Source of the DNA: JAVBQU01 sp031548675
Lineage (GTDB): Bacteria > Bacteroidota > Bacteroidia > Bacteroidales > P3
Assembly: GCA_031548675.1 (NCBI GenBank)
Contig: JAVBQU010000188.1
Location: forward strand, 1 to 6,712
Length of the DNA stretch: 6,712 nt
Direction of reading: 5' to 3'
The first letter of the stretch is position 1. Each line of letters opens with the position of its first letter. The translations under genes were made by a program, and so were the position numbers. Of this stretch, positions 1-5,216 are shown piece after piece. Below the pieces are notes generated by a model. That model ran no database searches. It had not been told where the DNA came from and saw nothing but the letters and a program-made list of their open reading frames with translations.

Positions 1-674
1 AAACCCCATACCTAGATGTATACGAAAGTCGTAAAAGCGATACCTTATTATTAAAGCACTCTTCTAAAATTGTCAAGGCAAAGCCTTATACAAAGCGGGC
101 TGTAGTAGAAAGCAGTTCCTATTTAATTGCTGCAGATATCAACAATTCTGAATACCAATCCTTAGATTTTTATAATTATTTATCTTATTCAGATAATAAT
201 TATAAAACCAATATTTCTTTACCAACAGAAAAATTAGAAGAGTTATTGGAGTCCATAAAAAATACACCGGCTACAAATTTTACGCTGCCTGTTGTCGGGC
301 AGAATGATTCTGTTACTTTATCAGGATATAAAGGACAATGGGTGTTATTAGATTTCTGGTTTATGGCGTGTATGCCCTGTAGAAAACTGGCTCCACAAAT
401 AGATGAGATATCTAAGCAGTACGAAGCCAAAGGATTGAAAGTTTTTGGAATTAGCACTGATGAAAATAATGAAAAACTTAAGGATTTTGTAAGCAAAGGA
501 AAGCATTCTTATCCTATGCTTTGCTCTTATGGTACAGAAGTACCTTCTTATTACAAAGTGAGTCTTTTTCCTACTGTAATACTTGTAAATCCCAATCAAA
601 CCATTGTATTTACAGGAACAGGCAGTGATGTAGCCGGGCAATTACAAGATTTTCTAAATGAAAATCTGAAATAA
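1..674 (+). CDS. Exported TlpA-type thioredoxin fusion protein, 5'-truncated (paralog A)
   Basis: The reading frame is open from the left edge (first full codon at base 3) to TAA at 672-674, so only the last 223 residues are seen. The ATG at 246 is internal, because the upstream codons align with the N-terminal domains of the paralogs at 2512 and 3918. Visible parts are the end of the N-terminal domain (about the first 65 residues, ending near YLSYSDNNYKTN), a short linker, and a TlpA/AhpC-TSA-like domain. That domain has the active site C-M-P-C (cysteine codons at 369 and 378) after FWFMA, a third cysteine in PMLCSYG, and a likely cis-proline in LFPTV. By family knowledge it is an envelope thiol-disulfide oxidoreductase; the redox partner is unknown. 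The gene is a mosaic: its ends match the 2512 paralog and its middle matches the 3918 paralog. Confidence 0.9.
   Translation, partial: TPYLDVYESRKSDTLLLKHSSKIVKAKPYTKRAVVESSSYLIAADINNSEYQSLDFYNYLSYSDNNYKTNISLPTEKLEELLESIKNTPATNFTLPVVGQNDSVTLSGYKGQWVLLDFWFMACMPCRKLAPQIDEISKQYEAKGLKVFGISTDENNEKLKDFVSKGKHSYPMLCSYGTEVPSYYKVSLFPTVILVNPNQTIVFTGTGSDVAGQLQDFLNENLK
192..599 (+). repeat. Near-identical segment, copy 1 (pairs with 4731-5138)
   Basis: These 408 bases align without gaps to 4731-5138 at a constant offset of 4539, with about 26 mismatches by hand count (roughly 94% identity). They cover the linker and most of the thioredoxin domain. On both sides the similarity to 3918-5213 falls sharply and the gene instead matches the 2512 paralog. 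Confidence 0.85.
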
Positions 675-717
675 TTTCCAAAGGAGCAAATTATTTTGTA
701 GATTAGAACTATAAGAG
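597..717 (+). repeat. 3' end repeat, copy 1 (pairs with 3697-3818)
   Basis: Bases 597-675 are identical to 3697-3775 (79 bases, offset 3100). The match then continues with some substitutions and one inserted base through the non-coding sequence to ataagag at 717. It spans the end of the thioredoxin domain, the stop codon and part of the intergenic region. Confidence 0.85.
669..697 (+). terminator. Possible weak hairpin overlapping the stop codon
   Basis: A perfect 9-bp inverted repeat, AAATAATTT (669-677) and AAATTATTT (688-696), flanks a 10-base loop and ends in a short T run. It overlaps the stop codon of the first gene. The stem is entirely A/T, so it would be a weak intrinsic terminator at best. 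The equivalent site after the 2512 gene (3769-3797) has substitutions that break the left arm, so the structure is not conserved between copies. Confidence 0.25.
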
Positions 718-760
718 CATAAAACTGCGGAGTAATTTTCGAAACAAAAATAAATTAATT

Positions 761-952
761 ATGTATATTTCTAAAATAGCAATGCTTTTAACTCCTATTG
801 TTTGCATTACATATTCTTATATGCAATCTAAAAAGCAAATATCGTTGAAAAGAATTAATAAATATAATATTTATTTTATTATTAGCCTTGTACTTTGGGT
901 AGCTTCTGCTATTGTTACATTTTTTATAGATCCATTTATTAGAATCCTGTAA
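761..952 (+). CDS. Small two-helix membrane protein (63 aa), function unknown
   Basis: This short gene starts at ATG 761 and stops at TAA 950-952. The protein has two hydrophobic stretches, about residues 3-21 and 36-57, joined by a basic segment (KKQISLKRINKY). This suggests a helical hairpin in the inner membrane with the basic loop in the cytoplasm. I do not recognise the family. Evidence that it is a real gene rather than a chance frame is that a second, decayed copy lies at 3819-3906 in the same position, downstream of another TlpA-fusion paralog. The pair therefore seems to have been duplicated together. It lies 86 nt downstream of the first paralog, with no strong promoter or ribosome binding site visible. 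A role linked to the neighbouring redox protein is inference only. Confidence 0.6.
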   Translation: MYISKIAMLLTPIVCITYSYMQSKKQISLKRINKYNIYFIISLVLWVASAIVTFFIDPFIRIL

Positions 953-985
953 ATGGGGGACTTTAAAATTATTTTCTTGGCATAT

Positions 986-1018
986 TTTGGAGTAATATGA
1001 TTTTATCATTTTACTTTG
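986..1018 (+). promoter_or_regulatory. Candidate Bacteroidota-type promoter for the 1071 gene
   Basis: TTTG at 986-989 is followed after 21 bases by TTACTTTG at 1011-1018. This is close to the Bacteroidota consensus of TTTG, 19-21 bases, then TAnnTTTG, with one mismatch in the -7 element. Transcription would start near 1025, about 45 nt before the ATG at 1071. In such AT-rich sequence this match could arise by chance. Confidence 0.35.
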
Positions 1019-1070
1019 AATAATATATGTTATTGCCGCATTTTTATAAATTAATAATCATCTATTTAGT

Positions 1071-1604
1071 ATGATAAACATCAATAAAATAAAAATTGAA
1101 AATTCACAGGAAAGAATAAGCATTATAGTTTCTCCCAAAAATAATTGGATTTTACTTTTATGGGGGTTAACATGGTTAAATGTATGGGTTTTCTCTTTTA
1201 TTTTCGGAACAATCAGATTCTTCTTTCATCATAAGGAAGCCATTGTTCATTTAATGGAAATAATTTGGTTAATCATCTGGTTAATAGGAGGATTTGCCAT
1301 GACCTTGTACGGTCTATGGATGTTTTTTCGGCAGGAAAAATTTATTGCCGATAAGCATACCGTTTCTTTTGAAAAAACTCTCTTTGGTATTGGAAAGAAA
1401 CAACAATTAGAATCTTCCGAAATAAGAAATATAAGATTAAACTCTAATATTTGGATTAATAGTAATGTAGCAGATTTAGGAAAATGGGGAGTAAAATTTG
1501 ATTATAAGTTAAAAACATTTTCACTCACATTGGGGCTAGATAAAGCAAACGCCCAAAATTTAATTACAATCATGAATGACTTTTTCAAGTCAAACCAACA
1601 ATAA
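1071..1604 (+). CDS. Membrane protein with two helices and possible PH-like C-terminal domain
   Basis: The protein has 177 residues, starting at ATG 1071. After a short polar N-terminus (1-25) it has two hydrophobic segments, about residues 26-46 and 62-85, both rich in tryptophan. A soluble tail of about 90 residues follows. The tail contains a run like FGIGKKQQLESSEIRNIRL, which resembles the strand-turn-strand pattern of small bacterial PH-like domains that follow a pair of membrane helices. That assignment is from pattern memory and is tentative. No catalytic motif is visible. The gene sits between two members of the TlpA-fusion family but shares no similarity with them, and it has its own candidate promoter. 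It is followed by 79 nt before the next start. It may be an unrelated passenger in the array. Its function is unknown. Confidence 0.8.
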   Translation: MININKIKIENSQERISIIVSPKNNWILLLWGLTWLNVWVFSFIFGTIRFFFHHKEAIVHLMEIIWLIIWLIGGFAMTLYGLWMFFRQEKFIADKHTVSFEKTLFGIGKKQQLESSEIRNIRLNSNIWINSNVADLGKWGVKFDYKLKTFSLTLGLDKANAQNLITIMNDFFKSNQQ

Positions 1605-1658
1605 AATACCAAAATGATTTTTTAAAGCTTGCAAAAGCAAAAATGTTGTCTTTACTTT

Positions 1659-1683
1659 ATTGCTAATTAAAATATATACAAAT
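1659..1683 (+). repeat. Leader repeat, copy 1 (pairs with 2488-2511)
   Basis: The 25 bases before the ATG at 1684 match, with a few changes, the 24 bases before the ATG at 2512. Both contain attg(c/t)taattaaaa followed by atataca. In the second copy this leader also supplies the last two sense codons and the stop codon of the 1684 gene. This marks the site where the thioredoxin domain was lost. Confidence 0.7.
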
Positions 1684-2499
1684 ATGATTCGAATAAAAAT
1701 AATTGTTCTATCTATATTCTTATGTTGTTTTATACTTAATGGATACTCTCAATCTAATAAAAACTATATGGATATAGCACAAAAAAAAGGGAAAAGTATC
1801 CAATGTGGAAAAATTGATTTTATCATAAAGGAAAGAAGCAAAGATTCTAAAAATTTTACAGAAACACATGTTTCCTTAATATTTAACAATAATAATAACA
1901 AAAAGAAACGACATGATGAGTGCTCCTATATAAATTTATTCTTTAAAGAGGATTCCATACAATATATCGGCACTCCTAGCATGCTGGCAACCATCAATCA
2001 TAAACGAAAAAGGGTTCAAATCGACTCTTCTAAGGATAGGTGTGCTAATGCTGAATTATTATTATCGGAATTTATGGCGTTTTATAGAAATGATTTAGCA
2101 TCTGCATGGTCTATGGGAGTTGTACAGAAGAAGCTGATAGAAACAGATAGCAGTGTTGTTTTTACTTTGCAGAGTAACAAGCTAAAGCCCATGATGACTG
2201 AAAAATACCGGAAAAAAATGCATAAGAATAGTAGGCAGAATATAGATAGTCCCCTTAATATGATAAAAAATTTATATACTCAATACACAGATGTATATGA
2301 ATGTCGGAAGGGGGATACTTTATTATTAAGATATTCCTCTAAGGTTAAAGACACAAAGCCTTACACAAAGGAAGCTGTGGTCGAAAGCAATTCATATCTA
2401 ATAGCCACAGATATTAATAATCAGGCATACCAGTCTTTAGATTTTTATAGCTATTTATCTTACTTGCAGGATGGATACAAAACCAATATTGTTAATTAA
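1684..2499 (+). CDS. Exported N-domain-only paralog lacking the thioredoxin domain (paralog B)
   Basis: I chose ATG 1684 (271 aa) over an upstream in-frame TTG at 1660, because the sequence from MIRI onward aligns with the start of the 2512 paralog and gives a compact signal peptide. Residues 1-22 form a signal peptide ending in GYS before QS, so signal peptidase I cleavage is likely. Residues 23 to about 265 match the N-terminal domain of the other copies, including the shared QCGKIDF motif (Cys41) and YECRK (Cys207). The protein stops after YKTNIVN, exactly where full paralogs enter the linker to the TlpA domain, so the CxPC redox site is absent. It could be a non-catalytic binding partner, or a remnant that is still translated. 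The frame has no internal stops, which favours recent loss or retained use. The next paralog starts 12 nt downstream, so the two are probably co-transcribed. Confidence 0.85.
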   Translation: MIRIKIIVLSIFLCCFILNGYSQSNKNYMDIAQKKGKSIQCGKIDFIIKERSKDSKNFTETHVSLIFNNNNNKKKRHDECSYINLFFKEDSIQYIGTPSMLATINHKRKRVQIDSSKDRCANAELLLSEFMAFYRNDLASAWSMGVVQKKLIETDSSVVFTLQSNKLKPMMTEKYRKKMHKNSRQNIDSPLNMIKNLYTQYTDVYECRKGDTLLLRYSSKVKDTKPYTKEAVVESNSYLIATDINNQAYQSLDFYSYLSYLQDGYKTNIVN

Positions 2500-2511
2500 A
2501 AGCATATACAA
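2488..2511 (+). repeat. Leader repeat, copy 2, providing the stop codon of the upstream gene
   Basis: This stretch matches 1659-1683. Its GTT AAT TAA (2491-2499) is read as the end of the 1684 gene, while the rest forms the 12-nt spacer before ATG 2512. It is the apparent deletion junction between an interdomain linker and the leader of the next paralog. Confidence 0.7.
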
Positions 2512-3774
2512 ATGATTCGAATAGAATTAATTAGCCTATCTCTATTCCTATCTTGTTTTATCTTTAACGGATATTCTCAATCTGATAAAAATTGGATGGA
2601 TATAGCCCTTAAAAAAGGGAAAAGTATCCAATGTGGAAAAATTGATTTTATTATAAAGGAGAAGAGTAAAGGCTCAAAAGACTTTACAGAAACACATGCT
2701 TCCTTGATATTTAGTAATGAGAAAAAGAAACGTTTAAGAGAATGTTCCTATATAAATTTATTCTTTAAAGAGGATTCTGTACAATATATTGGTACTCCGG
2801 CCATGCTGGTAACCATTGATTATAAACAGAAAGTAGTTTTAATAGATTCTTCCAAGAATAGGCAAGCTCATGCAAAATCATTATTGTCCGAATTTATGGA
2901 ATTTTATACGAATGATTTAGCTTCTGTATGGTTTATGGGAAAACCTGTACAGAAGCGTTTAACAGAGACTGATAGCAGTATTCTATTTACTTTAGAAAGT
3001 AACAAAATAAGACCTACGCTATCTGAAAAATACCGGAAAAAAATGGAGAAAGAGGAGGAAAAGCATGAGGATGATCCTTTTTATATATTCAAAATTATGC
3101 AGACTCCATACTTAGATGTATATGAAAGTCGTAAAAGCGATACTTTATTATTAAAACATTCCTCTAAAGTTTTGAAAACAAAGCCTTATGCAAAGCGGGC
3201 TGTAATAGAAAGCAGTTCCTATTTAATTGCTGCAGATATCAACAATCCTAAATACCAGTCCTTAGATTTTTATAATTATTTATCCTATTCGGAGAATGAT
3301 TATAAGACCAAAGGTTCTTTATCAAGAGAAACTTTGAAACAGATGTTAGATTCAACAAAGAATACCACTGCTCCTGATTTTATTCTGCCTGTTATAGGAA
3401 AAAATGATACTATTACTTTATCGGATTATAAAGGGCAGTGGGTATTGTTGGATTTTTGGTTTATGGCATGCGTGCCATGCCGAAAACTGGCTCCTCAAAT
3501 AGAATCCATTTATAAACAATATGAAACCAAAGGACTGAAAGTTTTTGGGATTAATATTGATGAAAATAATGAAAATCTCAGAACATTTGTAAGTAAGACA
3601 AAGCATTCTTACCCCATGCTTTGCTCTTATGGTACTGATATTACATCTTTTTATAAAGTAAGTAGTTACCCCACGGTTATAGTTATAAATCCGGAACAAA
3701 CCATTGTATTTACAGGAACAGGCAGTGATGTAGCCGGGCAATTACAAGATTTTCTAAATGAAAATCTGAAATAA
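2512..3774 (+). CDS. Exported TlpA-type thioredoxin fusion protein (paralog C)
   Basis: The protein has 420 residues. Residues 1-22 are a signal peptide (cleavage after GYS, before QS). Cys15 lies within the hydrophobic core and is not in a good lipobox. Residues 23 to about 270 form a beta-rich, lysine-rich domain with no clear catalytic motif. It loosely recalls LolA/LppX-like half-barrels, but I cannot assign it firmly. Residues from about 285 to 420 form a TlpA/AhpC-TSA thioredoxin domain: the LLDFWF strand, active site C320-V-P-C323, an extra cysteine at 371 (PMLCSYG), and a likely cis-proline at 387 (SSYPTV). It should act in the periplasm or envelope as a disulfide reductase or oxidase; substrate and electron donor are not evident. 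It follows the domain-truncated paralog by 12 nt. Its last 75 coding bases are identical to those of the first gene in the window. Confidence 0.93.
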   Translation: MIRIELISLSLFLSCFIFNGYSQSDKNWMDIALKKGKSIQCGKIDFIIKEKSKGSKDFTETHASLIFSNEKKKRLRECSYINLFFKEDSVQYIGTPAMLVTIDYKQKVVLIDSSKNRQAHAKSLLSEFMEFYTNDLASVWFMGKPVQKRLTETDSSILFTLESNKIRPTLSEKYRKKMEKEEEKHEDDPFYIFKIMQTPYLDVYESRKSDTLLLKHSSKVLKTKPYAKRAVIESSSYLIAADINNPKYQSLDFYNYLSYSENDYKTKGSLSRETLKQMLDSTKNTTAPDFILPVIGKNDTITLSDYKGQWVLLDFWFMACVPCRKLAPQIESIYKQYETKGLKVFGINIDENNENLRTFVSKTKHSYPMLCSYGTDITSFYKVSSYPTVIVINPEQTIVFTGTGSDVAGQLQDFLNENLK

Positions 3775-3818
3775 TCTCTAAAGGGAGCAAATTGTTTTAT
3801 AGATTGAAACTATAAGAG
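3697..3818 (+). repeat. 3' end repeat, copy 2 (pairs with 597-717)
   Basis: This is the partner of 597-717. It ends at the point where the deletion in the small-gene relic begins. The perfect 79-base match contrasts with the much lower similarity of the upstream thioredoxin coding region between the same two genes. Confidence 0.85.
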
Positions 3819-3906
3819 TTAATAAATACAATATTTATTTTATTATTAGCTTTTTACTTTAGGTAGCTTTTGCCATTGTAACATTTTTATAAACCCATTT
3901 TTTAGT
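3819..3906 (+). pseudogene. Relic of the 63-aa two-helix membrane protein gene
   Basis: These bases align closely with 855-942, the second half of the small membrane gene at 761-952. The first half is missing: relative to the region after the first paralog, about 137 bp are deleted between the ataagag at 3812-3818 and the remaining coding part. The remnant has a stop codon at 3860-3862 where the intact gene has TGG (Trp). It also has one T fewer in the run at 3884-3888, which shifts the frame. It cannot encode the protein. It now forms most of the leader in front of ATG 3918. Confidence 0.8.
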
Positions 3907-3917
3907 ATCAAATTGGA

Positions 3918-5213
3918 ATGAGACGATTAAAAATTATTCTTTTAAGCATATTTTTGTTGAGTATTTTGCAGAATGCATACTCCCAATCAGACATATTTAA
4001 TAATTACAATAATTACATGCAGACTGCCAGTAAAAAAAGTATAAAGATTAAATGTGGGAAGATTGATTTTATTGTCAAAACCAAACATAAAGATTCTGTA
4101 GACTTTATTACGACCCATGGAACTTTAATATTTTCGAATGGAAAGAAAAATAAAAAAACAGGGTTAAATGATTTAGGATATATAAATTTATTATATGTAG
4201 AAGATTCGATTCAATATATCAGTAATCCAAAAGTGGTAGTTAGAATTGATCATAAACATAAAAGTGTAGATATTGATTCTTCAGAAGACGCCCAATCTCA
4301 TTTGAGATATATGTTTTCAGAATTTATTGCTTTTTATTGTAATAATTTGGAATATAAATGGATTGTCTATGTTTTGCCCGGAAAGACAAAAGATACAGAC
4401 AGCAGCATGATTTTTATTTTGCATAAAAAAAAGATAAGACCGGAAATGACCGCAAAATACCAAAAAAAAGCATTTCAGGAAGAACAAAAACAGATTAAAA
4501 AGAATGGATCCGATCCTTCTTACATGGAAAAAAGGATATTTGCTTCGTATGAAGATACGTATGAATGTCGTAAAACAGATACTCTATTGTTACGATATTC
4601 TTCAAGACTTCCAGATGTAAAGCCCTATGTAGGCAGTGCTATAGTGGAAACTAACACATATTTAGTTTCTGCAGATATTAACAATCCCGAATACAAGTCC
4701 TTAGATTTTTATAATTATTTGCCCTATTTGGATGATAATTATAAGACTAATATTTCTATGCCAACAGAAAAATTAGAAGAGCTGTTGGAATCCATAAAAA
4801 ATACACCGGCTACAAATTTTACATTGCCTGTTATTGGCCAGAATGATTCTGTTACTTTATCAGGATATAAAGGACAATGGGTATTATTAGATTTCTGGTT
4901 TATGGCATGCATGCCCTGTAGAAAACTGGCTCCACAAATAGATGAGATATCTAAGCAGTACGAAACCAAAGGGTTGAAAGTTTTTGGAATTAGCACTGAT
5001 GAAAACAATGAAAAACTTAAGGATTTTGTAAGTAAGGGAAAGCATTCTTATCCTATGCTTTGCTCTTATGGTACAGAGGTACCCTCTTATTATAAAGTGA
5101 GTCTTTTCCCTACTGTAATACTTATAAATCCCAATCAAGAGATTGTATTTACAGGATCCGGACAAGACATTGCTGATGATTTACGGACTTTTTTAGATGA
5201 AAATTTAAAATAA
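3918..5213 (+). CDS. Exported TlpA-type thioredoxin fusion protein (paralog D)
   Basis: The protein has 431 residues, starting at ATG 3918. Residues 1-22 are a signal peptide (MRRLK, hydrophobic core, NAYS before QS). Unlike paralogs B and C it has no cysteine in the hydrophobic core, which supports signal peptidase I processing for the family. Residues 23 to about 285 form the shared N-terminal domain, with the conserved CGKIDF (Cys46) and YECRK (Cys217) motifs. Residues from about 295 to 431 are the TlpA thioredoxin domain with C331-M-P-C334, an extra Cys382 and a likely cis-proline at 398. Its thioredoxin part is about 94% identical in DNA to the first gene over 408 bases, but its final 25 residues differ (GSGQDIADDLRTF against GTGSDVAGQLQDF). 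The membrane protein at 5217 begins 3 nt after its stop, indicating one transcript. No clear promoter is visible upstream. Confidence 0.93.
   Translation: MRRLKIILLSIFLLSILQNAYSQSDIFNNYNNYMQTASKKSIKIKCGKIDFIVKTKHKDSVDFITTHGTLIFSNGKKNKKTGLNDLGYINLLYVEDSIQYISNPKVVVRIDHKHKSVDIDSSEDAQSHLRYMFSEFIAFYCNNLEYKWIVYVLPGKTKDTDSSMIFILHKKKIRPEMTAKYQKKAFQEEQKQIKKNGSDPSYMEKRIFASYEDTYECRKTDTLLLRYSSRLPDVKPYVGSAIVETNTYLVSADINNPEYKSLDFYNYLPYLDDNYKTNISMPTEKLEELLESIKNTPATNFTLPVIGQNDSVTLSGYKGQWVLLDFWFMACMPCRKLAPQIDEISKQYETKGLKVFGISTDENNEKLKDFVSKGKHSYPMLCSYGTEVPSYYKVSLFPTVILINPNQEIVFTGSGQDIADDLRTFLDENLK
4731..5138 (+). repeat. Near-identical segment, copy 2 (pairs with 192-599)
   Basis: This is the partner of the 192-599 segment, lying within the thioredoxin half of the 3918-5213 gene. 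Most differences are silent third-position changes, which suggests a recent exchange with the protein sequence kept. Confidence 0.85.
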
Positions 5214-5216
5214 ACT

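Noticed and set aside
246..674. Stand-alone thioredoxin gene starting at ATG 246
   Set aside because: The same frame is open to the left edge and aligns with the N-terminal domain of the full-length paralogs, so this ATG is internal to a longer gene cut by the window.
695..727. Possible TTTG and TAAAACTG promoter for the 761 gene
   Set aside because: Spacing is right, but the -7 element has two mismatches among its defined bases, which is too weak in AT-rich sequence.
788..1009. Minus-strand frame of 73 codons over the small membrane gene
   Set aside because: It is a shadow of the plus-strand gene and extends into non-coding sequence. Its protein has no recognisable feature.
1627..1659. Possible promoter (CTTG, then TTACTTTA) and a 4-bp hairpin (GCTT/AAGC) before the 1684 gene
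   Set aside because: Both promoter elements deviate from consensus and the stem is only 4 bp. Neither stands out from background.
1660..1683. TTG start for the 1684 gene, adding eight residues
   Set aside because: The extra residues (LIKIYTN region) precede the conserved MIRI start, correspond to non-coding leader in the 2512 paralog, and would spoil the signal peptide.
2545..2562. Lipoprotein signal (Cys15) in paralog C, with CC at 14-15 in paralog B
   Set aside because: The cysteine is followed by a long hydrophobic run and lacks a good lipobox. Paralog D has no cysteine there, and all copies share a YS/QS cleavage site downstream.
3418..3741. Minus-strand open frames opposite the thioredoxin domains (also at 200-496, 348-641, 4739-5008 and 4887-5165)
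   Set aside because: They recur only because the plus-strand domain is duplicated. Their products show no motifs or signals, and the plus-strand frames carry clear conserved active sites.
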